Notes: generated by a model not told the origin, from the letters alone. A DNA stretch of 64,000 nt from Actinernus sp. WN-2022 (GCA_030867875.1 JAOWCC010000091.1:992001-1056000), one strand, 5' to 3'; numbered from the stretch's first letter, positions 38,446 to 53,002 are shown. Made by a program: numbers and translations.

Positions 38446-38559
38446 ATGTCACTGAAAAAGAAGAAGAACGACGGATTAGAAATTTATAACAGGTATGGTG
38501 TTAATGTATTTTGCGCTTACTGTGACCATTGCATTGATTTTATCTTACGTTCTTGTTAA
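38446..38559 (+). pseudogene. Zinc-finger remnant (unit 12)
   Basis: Majority form, same break. Confidence 0.4.
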
Positions 38560-38988
38560 ACACCATATCGGCGGCCCGGTGGACCGCCACCAGAACGTTG
38601 GCGTCCATGCTATTCGCATGGACTATGACACACCCGTCCCCTGCCTTCCTGCAAGAATGATTTATACGATTGATAAGTTATTGGGAATATCGCTAAGGGT
38701 TATAGTTGTGTGGTATTGCGTTTATGCATTGTAGCGAAATGAAGTAGAAAACCTACCAGCAAGCCCCCACAGGGCAAAGTCCTGTGGCGAAGGCCAAGCG
38801 GACACACCCCTCACAGAATGTGTGCCCACAGTTACTCAATGTAAAGGTCGGCTCTGGTATCGACTTGCATAGTACACAAGAGTTAACGGCTGTATAGATA
38901 GGATGCAAGAAGAGAATATCTGTGAGGATACTGCACACAATCTTATAGTGTATCATTAAACAGTTTGGACCTTACCTTGGTTCGACAT
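38540..38988 (-). CDS. RING-finger gene (unit 12)
   Basis: Exons 38988-38976, 38889-38757 and 38648-38540. Intron 2 variant as in unit 6. Confidence 0.6.
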
Positions 38989-40047
38989 GACGACGAATGA
39001 AGAAGGGTTTCACGTCCCTTCGTTTTATACTGAATTATTTGCATTGAATGCTCTTTTGTTCGGTTACTTTGAAGTAATTACAGTGAGTTATCACGATCAC
39101 TCGAGATTCATTTCAACAATGGTTTCTGTGTTTCGAAATAATCCTTGAGGTCCTCTTTGGTAAAAAAAATACAGTGTACCTTTATTAACGTGTCTACGAA
39201 TCAAAAATTTAGTTGATCTTATTTGAAAACCGTTTCGAATCAAGGAAAAGTTTGCAAATATGTGGTACTAAGGAAAATACACATCACTGTGCTAATTATG
39301 TTGCCACGGAAACACTCTTGGTCCCATGTTTCATCCGTGTGGAAAAACAATTTTGTAATTTCTCCTTCCTCGAACACAATTTACTGCTGTGGGCACATCA
39401 GATGACTCCAAGTCCATCAGTTTTGTGAGAAAATACATCAGTTCTCAGACCCCTACACTGTTAAGCTACCCACTTATGAAGCCCTCTAGAAATCCATCCT
39501 GATCATACATGTATATTATAGTCCTCACTCACTTCCACAGCATGTCCTCATAACTAATACACAGTAAATGTACATGCTGTTTGTATTCTGACTGAATGAC
39601 ATGTGTCGATCCATGTACTGCCACTGGCTCTTATGCAATAATACACCATAAACACCCGTAGATAAGCTGTACCTTTTCACCCAAAATATTCGTTCAAAAT
39701 CGGGGGTGCGGCTTATCTACGGGAACACCTAGAAAGGAGACCCAACATTAACATATATTTACATATCACGAACCTGTATGAAGCTTTTATTATGCGACGG
39801 TGCATATATTACAATCAGGTTCAAATCGCATCCGATTGTGTAATATAGCAATTTAAGCATAAGCATTGAAAAAAAACACGCAATTTGAAAGAATTAAAGC
39901 AAAAACTCTTCAAGACCCACCCTAGACCTAATATATTAGAATTTCGGGAATATTTAAACGTGATTAAGCTTATTTACCTTCCAAAACATGCTGATTCGCA
40001 GCGCTTGTCAAAGCATGCATCTAAACAACCAGGAATCCTTCGCAATT

Positions 40048-40519
40048 TTACACGTGGGAGATTGGCACTAGTTCATGAAAATCCAAGATGGCGGACCTCA
40101 GACCTACTCGTGCTAGAGAGGCTGTACCATACAGCCTGGCAAAACGAGGGCCAAGTGGCAAATAAATAAAGTGAATAGTATCTCATTCTTTGTGCTTAGC
40201 TGGCTCATTCTTTGACTTGTACCTCTCAGCACTACATTTGGCGCAAGAAGTCAGGTGGCTGTATGTATTTATAAGCGTTGCTATCACGAAACAGAATACA
40301 GTCTTTTGGACAGTAGTGATATGTTACAGTATCAACAAGAAATGGCCGTATGAGAGCACACGCATCATCATAATTAGAGGGTAGAAGGTTGCTAGGAGGA
40401 AGTAATGACTTTTGAAGTTGAAGTTGGTGGGAGAGGCTTTCTTTGCTAGTTTCTAGTTTACAGAAAACCATAGAAACTGCACTGCAACGGCTTGCATTAA
40501 AGTGACATTGCTGCGGCAA
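40048..40519 (-). pseudogene. EnSpm/CACTA transposase fragment (unit 13)
   Basis: As unit 4 (CCG second codon). Confidence 0.7.
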
Positions 40520-41674
40520 AGTAGCAGGACTTATCTCTACAAGTGTGCTTCAAAAGTCACATTCATATTCTCGCATTGATTTGGCTGCGGCAGGCAGCAG
40601 TTCCCTTAGCCTGTTGAAGATAAAAATATAGAGACAGCAGCACCTGTTCGCACAACTCAAACCTTACATCAGTTTCAGAATCAGATAAATCCAATTCTGC
40701 ACCTTGCACTTCAGAATAAGTCTGTAAGTTAAGTGAAATTAAGACTTAGCACATTTCATTTAATCAGTAGTGAATATACACCTGAATTACCAAAATTGTA
40801 TTGCTTAATTTATAAAAATGAAGAATAAGGGTATAAATACCACACATGATATTTTTAAAGTTGTAGGATTCGGTATAATTAGTGGTAAGCAAAAAAAAAC
40901 CTTGATTCGTATCCCTCGCCCGCCACTAAAGTTTTTGTAGTAAAGCAACGTACGACTCACTCACTTTGATGAGAAGGAAAGACTTTGGCGGGGGGAAAAT
41001 ATTAGCCGGGACAAAAATTAGGCGGGAAGAAACTTGTTTGGTCGGGACAACTAGCCAACCCAAATCATTATTACCCTGAAGAATAAGGATACTTTAGTAA
41101 AAAAAAAAGACTGTGGACTCAGACGGGTAAAAAAGTAATTAACCCACACAGTGCACCATTATTGCTAGATCCTAATAGGCAAAACACGAAGTTGAAAAAA
41201 AACCAGTCAGAGGTTGATAACGTGGACAACTATTGCGAAGGGAAAGCGAATTAAGTATTAACCACTCCAAGTCTATGATAAAATACACGAAGTCATGTAA
41301 ACAGTTATTTTCATTTATTATATTTTTTAAATCAATTGTCAATTCCTGCAAAGAATGGAGAAAACGATGATTAGATGGATAAAGTAGAGTCTGTTTAGTA
41401 TAGAGGGGAGCAAAATGGCTCTGTGGTTTCTCTACGCGTGTTTCTCTGATGAAATGTTCTTACGCTTTTAACGTCCTTAAACGGTAAGGAAGGGGGTAAC
41501 GATCTAAGAAGGGTACTCATGGCTACGGTTAAGTCGGTAATATCTGTCGAATCGCTCCTAACTATGTAAACCAAACATGCATCACGCTATTTCTTTATCC
41601 TGACTAAAGTGAAAGAGATACGTTTTTTACTCTAAGATTAAGAACAAGATTTACCGGTTATTTTGTGGTGTAAC

Positions 41675-41788
41675 ATGTCACTGAAAAAGAAGAAGAACGA
41701 CGGATTAGAAATTTATAACAGGTATGGTGTTAATGTATTTTGCGCTTACTGTGACCATTGCATTGATTTTATCTTACGTTCTTGTTAA
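41675..41788 (+). pseudogene. Zinc-finger remnant (unit 13)
   Basis: Majority form, same break. Confidence 0.4.
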
Positions 41789-42217
41789 ACACCATATCGG
41801 CGGCCCGGTGGACCGCCACCAGAACGTTGGCGTCCATGCTATTCGCATGGACTATGACACACCCGTCCCCTGCCTTCCTGCAAGAATGATTTATACGATT
41901 GATAAGTTATTGGGAATATCGCTAAGGGTTATAGTTGTGTGGTATTGCGTTTATGCATTGTAGCGAAATGAAGTAGAAAACCTACCAGCAAGCCCCCACA
42001 GGGCAAAGTCCTGTGGCGAAGGCCAAGCGGACACACCCCTCACAGAATGTGTGCCCACAGTTACTCAATGTAAAGGTCGGCTCTGGTATCGACTTGCATA
42101 GTACACAAGAGTTAACGGCTGTATAGATAGGATGCAAGAAGAGAATATCTGTGAGGATACTGCACACAATCTTATAGTGTATCATTAAACAGTTTGGACC
42201 TTACCTTGGTTCGACAT
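41769..42217 (-). CDS. RING-finger gene (unit 13)
   Basis: Exons 42217-42205, 42118-41986 and 41877-41769. Intron 2 variant as in unit 6. Confidence 0.6.
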
Positions 42218-43276
42218 GACGACGAATGAAGAAGGGTTTCACGTCCCTTCGTTTTATACTGAATTATTTGCATTGAATGCTCTTTTGTTCGGTTACTTTG
42301 AAGTAATTACAGTGAGTTATCACGATCACTCGAGATTCATTTCAACAATGGTTTCTGTGTTTCGAAATAATCCTTGAGGTCCTCTTTGGTAAAAAAAATA
42401 CAGTGTACCTTTATTAACGTGTCTACGAATCAAAAATTTAGTTGATCTTATTTGAAAACCGTTTCGAATCAAGGAAAAGTTTGCAAATATGTGGTACTAA
42501 GGAAAATACACATCACTGTGCTAATTATGTTGCCACGGAAACACTCTTGGTCCCATGTTTCATCCGTGTGGAAAAACAATTTTGTAATTTCTCCTTCCTC
42601 GAACACAATTTACTGCTGTGGGCACATCAGATGACTCCAAGTCCATCAGTTTTGTGAGAAAATACATCAGTTCTCAGACCCCTACACTGTTAAGCTACCC
42701 ACTTATGAAGCCCTCTAGAAATCCATCCTGATCATACATGTATATTATAGTCCTCACTCACTTCCACAGCATGTCCTCATAACTAATACACAGTAAATGT
42801 ACATGCTGTTTGTATTCTGACTGAATGACATGTGTCGATCCATGTACTGCCACTGGCTCTTATGCAATAATACACCATAAACACCCGTAGATAAGCTGTA
42901 CCTTTTCACCCAAAATATTCGTTCAAAATCGGGGGTGCGGCTTATCTACGGGAACACCTAGAAAGGAGACCCAACATTAACATATATTTACATATCACGA
43001 ACCTGTATGAAGCTTTTATTATGCGACGGTGCATATATTACAATCAGGTTCAAATCGCATCCGATTGTGTAATATAGCAATTTAAGCAAAAGCATTGAAA
43101 AAAAACACGCAATTTGAAAGAATTAAAGCAAAAACTCTTCAAGACCCACCCTAGACCTAATATATTAGAATTTCGTGAATATTTAAACGTGATTAAGCTT
43201 ATTTACCTTCCAAAACATGCTGATTCGCAGCGCTTGTCAAAGCATGCATCTAAACAACCAGGAATCCTTCGCAATT

Positions 43277-43748
43277 TTACACGTGGGAGATTGGCACTAG
43301 TTCATGAAAATCCAAGATGGCGGACCTCAGACCTACTCGTGCTAGAGAGGCTGTACCATACAGCCTGGCAAAACGAGGGCCAAGTGGCAAATAAATAAAG
43401 TGAATAGTATCTCATTCTTTGTGCTTAGCTGGCTCATTCTTTGACTTGTACCTCTCAGCACTACATTTGGCGCAAGAAGTCAGGTGGCTGTATGTATTTA
43501 TAAGCGTTGCTATCACGAAACAGAATACAGTCTTTTGGACAGTAGTGATATGTTACAGTATCAACAAGAAATGGCCGTATGAGAGCACACGCATCATCAT
43601 AATTAGAGGGTAGAAGGTTGCTAGGAGGAAGTAATGACTTTTGAAGTTGAAGTTGGTGGGAGAGGCTTTCTTTGCTAGTTTCTAGTTTACAGAAAACCAT
43701 AGAAACTGCACTGCAACGGCTTGCATTAAAGTGACATTGCTGAGGCAA
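43277..43748 (-). pseudogene. EnSpm/CACTA transposase fragment (unit 14)
   Basis: As unit 1. It differs from the other block 12-15 members in having CCT as second codon. Confidence 0.7.
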
Positions 43749-44903
43749 AGTAGCAGGACTTATCTCTACAAGTGTGCTTCAAAAGTCACATTCATATTCT
43801 CGCATTGATTTGGCTGCGGCAGGCAGCAGTTCCCTTAGCCTGTTGAAGATAAAAATATAGAGACAGCAGCACCTGTTCGCACAACTCAAACCTTACATCA
43901 GTTTCAGAATCAGATAAATCCAATTCTGCACCTTGCACTTCAGAATAAGTCTGTAAGTTAAGTGAAATTAAGACTTAGCACATTTCATTTAATCAGTAGT
44001 GAATATACACCTGAATTACCAAAATTGTATTGCTTAATTTATAAAAATGAAGAATAAGGGTATAAATACCACACATGATATTTTTAAAGTTGTAGGATTC
44101 GGTATAATTAGTGGTAAGCAAAAAAAAACCTTGATTCGTATCCCTCGCCCGCCACTAAAGTTTTTGTAGTAAAGCAACGTACGACTCACTCACTTTGATG
44201 AGAAGGAAAGACTTTGGCGGGGGGAAAATATTAGCCGGGACAAAAATTAGGCGGGAAGAAACTTGTTTGGTCGGGACAACTAGCCAACCCAAATCATTAT
44301 TACCCTGAAGAATAAGGATACTTTAGTAAAAAAAAAAGACTGTGGACTCAGACGGGTAAAAAAGTAATTAACCCACACAGTGCACCATTATTGCTAGATC
44401 CTAATAGGCAAAACACGAAGTTGAAAAAAAAACAGTCAGAGGTTGATAACGTGGACAACTATTGCGAAGGGAAAGCGAATTAAGTATTAACCACTCCAAG
44501 TCTATGATAAAATACACGAAGTCATGTAAACAGTTATTTTCATTTATTATATTTTTTAAATCAATTGTCAATTCCTGCAAAGAATGGAGAAAACGATGAT
44601 TAGATGGATAAAGTAGAGTCTGTTTAGTATAGAGGGGAGCAAAATGGCTCTGTGGTTTCTCTACGCGTGTTTCTCTGATGAAATGTTCTTACGCTTTTAA
44701 CGTCCTTAAACGGTAAGGAAGGGGGTAACGATCTAAGAAGGGTACTCATGGCTACGGTTAAGTCGGTAATATCTGTCGAATCGCTCCTAACTATGTAAAC
44801 CAAACATGCATCACGCTATTTCTTTATCCTGACTAAAGTGAAAGAGATACGTTTTTTACTCTAAGATTAAGAACAAGATTTACCGGTTATTTTGTGGTGT
44901 AAC

Positions 44904-45017
44904 ATGTCACTGAAAAAGAAGAAGAACGACGGATTAGAAATTTATAACAGGTATGGTGTTAATGTATTTTGCGCTTACTGTGACCATTGCATTGATTTTA
45001 TCTTACGTTCTTGTTAA
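44904..45017 (+). pseudogene. Zinc-finger remnant (unit 14)
   Basis: Majority form, same break. Confidence 0.4.
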
Positions 45018-45446
45018 ACACCATATCGGCGGCCCGGTGGACCGCCACCAGAACGTTGGCGTCCATGCTATTCGCATGGACTATGACACACCCGTCCCCT
45101 GCCTTCCTGCAAGAATGATTTATACGATTGATAAGTTATTGGGAATATCGCTAAGGGTTATAGTTGTGTGGTATTGCGTTTATGCATTGTAGCGAAATGA
45201 AGTAGAAAACCTACCAGCAAGCCCCCACAGGGCAAAGTCCTGTGGCGAAGGCCAAGCGGACACACCCCTCACAGAATGTGTGCCCACAGTTACTCAATGT
45301 AAAGGTCGGCTCTGGTATCGACTTGCATAGTACACAAGAGTTAACGGCTGTATAGATAGGATGCAAGAAGAGAATATCTGTGAGGATACTGCACACAATC
45401 TTATAGTGTATCATTAAACAGTTTGGACCTTACCTTGGTTCGACAT
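44998..45446 (-). CDS. RING-finger gene (unit 14)
   Basis: Exons 45446-45434, 45347-45215 and 45106-44998. Intron 2 variant as in unit 6. Confidence 0.6.
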
Positions 45447-46505
45447 GACGACGAATGAAGAAGGGTTTCACGTCCCTTCGTTTTATACTGAATTATTTGC
45501 ATTGAATGCTCTTTTGTTCGGTTACTTTGAAGTAATTACAGTGAGTTATCACGATCACTCGAGATTCATTTCAACAATGGTTTCTGTGTTTCGAAATAAT
45601 CCTTGAGGTCCTCTTTGGTAAAAAAAATACAGTGTACCTTTATTAACGTGTCTACGAATCAAAAATTTAGTTGATCTTATTTGAAAACCGTTTCGAATCA
45701 AGGAAAAGTTTGCAAATATGTGGTACTAAGGAAAATACACATCACTGTGCTAATTATGTTGCCACGGAAACACTCTTGGTCCCATGTTTCATCCGTGTGG
45801 AAAAACAATTTTGTAATTTCTCCTTCCTCGAACACAATTTACTGCTGTGGGCACATCAGATGACTCCAAGTCCATCAGTTTTGTGAGAAAATACATCAGT
45901 TCTCAGACCCCTACACTGTTAAGCTACCCACTTATGAAGCCCTCTAGAAATCCATCCTGATCATACATGTATATTATAGTCCTCACTCACTTCCACAGCA
46001 TGTCCTCATAACTAATACACAGTAAATGTACATGCTGTTTGTATTCTGACTGAATGACATGTGTCGATCCATGTACTGCCACTGGCTCTTATGCAATAAT
46101 ACACCATAAACACCCGTAGATAAGCTGTACCTTTTCACCCAAAATATTCGTTCAAAATCGGGGGTGCGGCTTATCTACGGGAACACCTAGAAAGGAGACC
46201 CAACATTAACATATATTTACATATCACGAACCTGTATGAAGCTTTTATTATGCGACGGTGCATATATTACAATCAGGTTCAAATCGCATCCGATTGTGTA
46301 ATATAGCAATTTAAGCATAAGCATTGAAAAAAAACACGCAATTTGAAAGAATTAAAGCAAAAACTCTTCAAGACCCACCCTAGACCTAATATATTAGAAT
46401 TTCGTGAATATTTAAACGTGATTAAGCTTATTTACCTTCCAAAACATGCTGATTCGCAGCGCTTGTCAAAGCATGCATCTAAACAACCAGGAATCCTTCG
46501 CAATT

Positions 46506-46977
46506 TTACACGTGGGAGATTGGCACTAGTTCATGAAAATCCAAGATGGCGGACCTCAGACCTACTCGTGCTAGAGAGGCTGTACCATACAGCCTGGCAA
46601 AACGAGGGCCAAGTGGCAAATAAATAAAGTGAATAGTATCTCATTCTTTGTGCTTAGCTGGCTCATTCTTTGACTTGTACCTCTCAGCACTACATTTGGC
46701 GCAAGAAGTCAGGTGGCTGTATGTATTTATAAGCGTTGCTATCACGAAACAGAATACAGTCTTTTGGACAGTAGTGATATGTTACAGTATCAACAAGAAA
46801 TGGCCGTATGAGAGCACACGCATCATCATAATTAGAGGGTAGAAGGTTGCTAGGAGGAAGTAATGACTTTTGAAGTTGAAGTTGGTGGGAGAGGCTTTCT
46901 TTGCTAGTTTCTAGTTTACAGAAAACCATAGAAACTGCACTGCAACGGCTTGCATTAAAGTGACATTGCTGCGGCAA
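46506..46977 (-). pseudogene. EnSpm/CACTA transposase fragment (unit 15)
   Basis: As unit 4 (CCG second codon). Confidence 0.7.
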
Positions 46978-48132
46978 AGTAGCAGGACTTATCTCTACAA
47001 GTGTGCTTCAAAAGTCACATTCATATTCTCGCATTGATTTGGCTGCGGCAGGCAGCAGTTCCCTTAGCCTGTTGAAGATAAAAATATAGAGACAGCAGCA
47101 CCTGTTCGCACAACTCAAACCTTACATCAGTTTCAGAATCAGATAAATCCAATTCTGCACCTTGCACTTCAGAATAAGTCTGTAAGTTAAGTGAAATTAA
47201 GACTTAGCACATTTCATTTAATCAGTAGTGAATATACACCTGAATTACCAAAATTGTATTGCTTAATTTATAAAAATGAAGAATAAGGGTATAAATACCA
47301 CACATGATATTTTTAAAGTTGTAGGATTCGGTATAATTAGTGGTAAGCAAAAAAAAACCTTGATTCGTATCCCTCGCCCGCCACTAAAGTTTTTGTAGTA
47401 AAGCAACGTACGACTCACTCACTTTGATGAGAAGGAAAGACTTTGGCGGGGGGAAAATATTAGCCGGGACAAAAATTAGGCGGGAAGAAACTTGTTTGGT
47501 CGGGACAACTAGCCAACCCAAATCATTATTACCCTGAAGAATAAGGATACTTTAGTAAAAAAAAAAGACTGTGGACTCAGACGGGTAAAAAAGTAATTAA
47601 CCCACACAGTGCACCATTATTGCTAGATCCTAATAGGCAAAACACGAAGTTGAAAAAAAACCAGTCAGAGGTTGATAACGTGGACAACTATTGCGAAGGG
47701 AAAGCGAATTAAGTATTAAACACTCCAAGTCTATGATAAAATACACGAAGTCATGTAAACAGTTATTTTCATTTATTATATTTTTTAAATCAATTGTCAA
47801 TTCCTGCAAAGAATGGAGAAAACGATGATTAGATGGATAAAGTAGAGTCTGTTTAGTATAGAGGGGAGCAAAATGGCTCTGTGGTTTCTCTACGCGTGTT
47901 TCTCTGATGAAATGTTCTTACGCTTTTAACGTCCTTAAACGGTAAGGAAGGGGGTAACGATCTAAGAAGGGTACTCATGGCTACGGTTAAGTCGGTAATA
48001 TCTGTCGAATCGCTCCTAACTATGTAAACCAAACATGCATCACGCTATTTCTTTATCCTGACTAAAGTGAAAGAGATACGTTTTTTACTCTAAGATTAAG
48101 AACAAGATTTACCGGTTATTTTGTGGTGTAAC

Positions 48133-48246
48133 ATGTCACTGAAAAAGAAGAAGAACGACGGATTAGAAATTTATAACAGGTATGGTGTTAATGTATTTTG
48201 CGCTTACTGTGACCATTGCATTGATTTTATCTTACGTTCTTGTTAA
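48133..48246 (+). pseudogene. Zinc-finger remnant (unit 15)
   Basis: Majority form, same break. Confidence 0.4.
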
Positions 48247-48675
48247 ACACCATATCGGCGGCCCGGTGGACCGCCACCAGAACGTTGGCGTCCATGCTAT
48301 TCGCATGGACTATGACACACCCGTCCCCTGCCTTCCTGCAAGAATGATTTATACGATTGATAAGTTATTGGGAATATCGCTAAGGGTTATAGTTGTGTGG
48401 TATTGCGTTTATGCATTGTAGCGAAATGAAGTAGAAAACCTACCAGCAAGCCCCCACAGGGCAAAGTCCTGTGGCGAAGGCCAAGCGGACACACCCCTCA
48501 CAGAATGTGTGCCCACAGTTACTCAATGTAAAGGTCGGCTCTGGTATCGACTTGCATAGTACACAAGAGTTAACGGCTGTATAGATAGGATGCAAGAAGA
48601 GAATATCTGTGAGGATACTGCACACAATCTTATAGTGTATCATTAAACAGTTTGGACCTTACCTTGGTTCGACAT
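48227..48675 (-). CDS. RING-finger gene (unit 15)
   Basis: Exons 48675-48663, 48576-48444 and 48335-48227. Intron 2 variant as in unit 6. Confidence 0.6.
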
Positions 48676-49734
48676 GACGACGAATGAAGAAGGGTTTCAC
48701 GTCCCTTCGTTTTATACTGAATTATTTGCATTGAATGCTCTTTTGTTCGGTTACTTTGAAGTAATTACAGTGAGTTATCACGATCACTCGAGATTCATTT
48801 CAACAATGGTTTCTGTGTTTCGAAATAATCCTTGAGGTCCTCTTTGGTAAAAAAAATACAGTGTACCTTTATTAACGTGTCTACGAATCAAAAATTTAGT
48901 TGATCTTATTTGAAAACCGTTTCGAATCAAGGAAAAGTTTGCAAATATGTGGTACTAAGGAAAATACACATCACTGTGCTAATTATGTTGCCACGGAAAC
49001 ACTCTTGGTCCCATGTTTCATCCGTGTGGAAAAACAATTTTGTAATTTCTCCTTCCTCGAACACAATTTACTGCTGTGGGCACATCAGATGACTCCAAGT
49101 CCATCAGTTTTGTGAGAAAATACATCAGTTCTCAGACCCCTACACTGTTAAGCTACCCACTTATGAAGCCCTCTAGAAATCCATCCTGATCATACATGTA
49201 TATTATAGTCCTCACTCACTTCCACAGCATGTCCTCATAACTAATACACAGTAAATGTACATGCTGTTTGTATTCTGACTGAATGACATGTGTCGATCCA
49301 TGTACTGCCACTGGCTCTTATGCAATAATACACCATAAACACCCGTAGATAAGCTGTACCTTTTCACCCAAAATATTCGTTCAAAATCGGGGGTGCGGCT
49401 TATCTACGGGAACACCTAGAAAGGAGACCCAACATTAACATATATTTACATATCACGAACCTGTATGAAGCTTTTATTATGCGACGGTGCATATATTACA
49501 ATCAGGTTCAAATCGCATCCGATTGTGTAATATAGCAATTTAAGCATAAGCATTGAAAAAAAACACGCAATTTGAAAGAATTAAAGCAAAAACTCTTCAA
49601 GACCCACCCTAGACCTAATATATTAGAATTTCGTGAATATTTAAACGTGATTAAGCTTATTTACCTTCCAAAACATGCTGATTCGCAGCGCTTGTCAAAG
49701 CATGCATCTAAACAACCAGGAATCCTTCGCAATT

Positions 49735-50206
49735 TTACACGTGGGAGATTGGCACTAGTTCATGAAAATCCAAGATGGCGGACCTCAGACCTACTCGTGC
49801 TAGAGAGGCTGTACCATACAGCCTGGCAAAACGAGGGCCAAGTGGCAAATAAATAAAGTGAATAGTATCTCATTCTTTGTGCTTAGCTGGCTCATTCTTT
49901 GACTTGTACCTCTCAGCACTACATTTGGCGCAAGAAGTCAGGTGGCTGTATGTATTTATAAGCGTTGCTATCACGAAACAGAATACAGTCTTTTGGACAG
50001 TAGTGATATGTTACAGTATCAACAAGAAATGGCCGTATGAGAGCACACGCATCATCATAATTAGAGGGTAGAAGGTTGCTAGGAGGAAGTAATGACTTTT
50101 GAAGTTGAAGTTGGTGGGAGAGGCTTTCTTTGCTAGTTTCTAGTTTACAGAAAACCATAGAAACTGCACTGCAACGGCTTGCATTAAAGTGACATTGCTG
50201 CGGCAA
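49735..50206 (-). pseudogene. EnSpm/CACTA transposase fragment (unit 16)
   Basis: As unit 4 (CCG second codon). Confidence 0.7.
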
Positions 50207-51400
50207 AGTAGCAGGACTTATCTCTACAAGTGTGCTTCAAAAGTCACATTCATATTCTCGCATTGATTTGGCTGCGGCAGGCAGCAGTTCCCTTAGCCTG
50301 TTGAAGATAAAAATATAGAGACAGCAGCACCTGTTCGCACAACTCAAACCTTACATCAGTTTCAGAATCAGATAAATCCAATTCTGCACCTTGCACTTCA
50401 GAATAAGTCTGTAAGTTAAGTGAAATTAACACTTAGCAGATTTCATTTAATCAGTAGTGAATATACACCTGAATTACCAAAATTGTATTGCTTAATTTAT
50501 AAAAATGAAGAATAAGGGTATAAATACCACAACTACTATAACCACAGCTTGGAGGACATTTTGCCAAGCTCATGATATTTTTAAATTTGTAGGATTCGGT
50601 ATAATTAGTGGTAAGCAAAAAAAAACTTTGATTCGTATCCCTCGCCCGCCACTAAAGTTTTTGTAGTAAAGCAACGTACGACTCACTCACTTTGATGAGA
50701 AGGAAAGACTTTGGCGGGGGAAAAATATTAGGCGGGACAAAAATTAGGCGGGAAGAAACTTGTTTGGTCGGGACAACTAGCCAACCCAAATCATTATTAC
50801 CCTGAGGAATAAGGATACTTTAGTAAAAAAAAAAGACTGTGGACTCAGACGGGTAAAAAAGTAATTAACCCACACAGTGCACCATTATTGCTAGATCCTA
50901 ATAGGCAAAACACGAAGTTGAAAAAAAACCAGTCAGAGGTTGATAACGTGGACAACTATTGCGAAGGGAAAGCGAATTAAGTATTAACCACTCCAAGTCT
51001 ATGATAAAATACACGAAGTCATGTAAACAGTTATTTTCATTTATTATTTTTTTTAAATCAATTGTCAATTCCTGCAAAGAATGGAGAAAACGATGATTAG
51101 ATGGATAAAGTAGAGTCTGTTTAGTATAGAGGGGAGCAAAATGGCTCTGTGGTTTCTCTACGCGTGTTTCTCTGATGAAATGTTCTTACGCTTTTAACGT
51201 CCTTAAACGGTAAGGAAGGGGGTAACGATCTAAGAAGGGTACTCATGGCTACGGTTAAGTCGGTAATATCTGTCGAATCGCTCCTAACTATGTAAACCAA
51301 ACATGCATCACGCTATTTCTTTATCCTGACTAAAGTGAAAGAGATACGTTTTTTACTCTAAGATTAAGAACAAGATTTACCGGTTATTTTGTGGTGTAAC

Positions 51401-51514
51401 ATGTCACTGAAAAAGAAGAAGAACGACGGATTAGAAATTTATAACAGGTATGGTGTTAGTGTATTTTGCGCTTACTGTGACCATTGCATTGATTTTATCT
51501 TGCGTTCTTGTTAA
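51401..51514 (+). pseudogene. Zinc-finger remnant (unit 16)
   Basis: Asn20 to Ser, plus a silent Leu change that is the same base altering the RING exon-3 donor on the other strand. Confidence 0.4.
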
Positions 51515-51943
51515 ACACCATATCGGCGGCCCGGTGGACCGCCACCAGAACGTTGGCGTCCATGCTATTCGCATGGACTATGACACACCCGTCCCCTGCC
51601 TTCCTGCAAGAATGATTTATACGATTGATAAGTTATTGGGAATATCGCTAAGGGTTATAGTTGTGTGGTATTGCGTTTATGCATTGTAGCGAAATGAAGT
51701 AGAAAACCTACCAGCAAGCCCCCACAGGGCAAAGTCCTGTGGCGAAGGCCAAGCGGACACACCCCTCACAGAATGTGTGCCCACAGTTACTCAATGTAAA
51801 GGTCGGCTCTGGTATCGACTTGCATAGTACACAAGAGTTAACGGCTGTATAGATAGGATGCAAGAAGAGAATATCTGTGAGGATACTGCACACAATCTTA
51901 TAGTGTATCATTAAACAGTTTGGACCTTACCTTGGTTCGACAT
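51495..51943 (-). CDS. RING-finger gene with altered exon-3 end (unit 16)
   Basis: Exons 51943-51931, 51844-51712 and 51603-51495. The GTAAGA after exon 3 is GCAAGA here. If that site is a donor it is weakened to GC; if exon 3 simply reads on, the tail becomes KNAR and the stop stays in place. Confidence 0.55.
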
Positions 51944-53002
51944 GACGACGAATGAAGAAGGGTTTCACGTCCCTTCGTTTTATACTGAATTATTTGCATT
52001 GAATGCTCTTTTGTTCGGTTACTTTGAAGTAATTACAGTGAGTTATCACGATCACTCGAGATTCATTTCAACAATGGTTTCTGTGTTTCGAAATAATCCT
52101 TGAGGTCCTCTTTGGTAAAAAAAATACAGTGTACCTTTATTAACGTGTCTACGAATCAAAAATTTAGTTGATCTTATTTGAAAACCGTTTCGAATCAAGG
52201 AAAAGTTTGCAAATATGTGGTACTAAGGAAAATACACATCACGGTGCTAATTATGTTGCCACGGAAACACTCTTGGTCCCATGTTTCATCCGTGTGGAAA
52301 AACAATTTTGTAATTTCTCCTTCCTCGAACACAATTTACTGCTGTGGGCACATCAGATGACTCCAAGTCCATCAGTTTTGTGAGAAAATACATCAGTTCT
52401 CTGACCCCTACACTGTTAAGCTACCCACTTATGAAGCCCTCTAGAAATCCATCCTGATCATACATGTATATTATAGTCCTCACTCACTTCCACAGCATGT
52501 CCTCATAACTAATACACAGTAAATGTACATGCTGTTTGTATTCTGACTGAATGACATGTGTCGATCCATGTACTGCCACTGGCTCTTATGCAATAATACA
52601 CCATAAACACCCGTAGATAAGCTGTACCTTTTCACCCAAAATATTCGTTCAAAATCGGGGGTGCGGCTTATCTACGGGAACACCTAGAAAGGAGACCCAA
52701 CATTAACATATATTTACATATCACGAACCTGTATGAAGCTTTTATTATGCGACGGTGCATATATTACAATCAGGTTCAAATCGCATCCGATTGTGTAATA
52801 TAGCAATTTAAGCATAAGCATTGAAAAAAAACACGCAATTTGAAAGAATTAAAGCAAAAACTCTTCAAGACCCACCCTAGACCTAATATATTAGAATTTC
52901 GTGAATATTTAAACGTGATTAAGCTTATTTACCTTCCAAAACATGCTGATTCGCAGCGCTTGTCAAAGCATGCATCTAAACAACCAGGAATCCTTCGCAA
53001 TT

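Larger units (their letters stand above)
36295..39523 (+). repeat. Array unit 12, short form
   Basis: 3229 bp with the 39-bp deletion. It shares TTTCGGGAATA (about 36714) only with unit 13. Confidence 0.97.
39524..42752 (+). repeat. Array unit 13, short form
   Basis: 3229 bp with the 39-bp deletion. Near-twin of unit 12. Confidence 0.97.
42753..45981 (+). repeat. Array unit 14, short form
   Basis: 3229 bp with the 39-bp deletion. Private AAGCAAAAGC at about 43085 and AAAAAACAGTC at about 44428. Confidence 0.97.
45982..49210 (+). repeat. Array unit 15, short form
   Basis: 3229 bp with the 39-bp deletion; last of the block of four short units. Private TATTAAACACTCC at about 47715. Confidence 0.97.
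49211..52478 (+). repeat. Array unit 16
   Basis: Long form, 3268 bp. It shares CACGGTGC (about 52241) with units 17 and 18. It is the only unit in which the exon-3 donor dinucleotide of the RING gene is altered (GT to GC). Confidence 0.97.
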
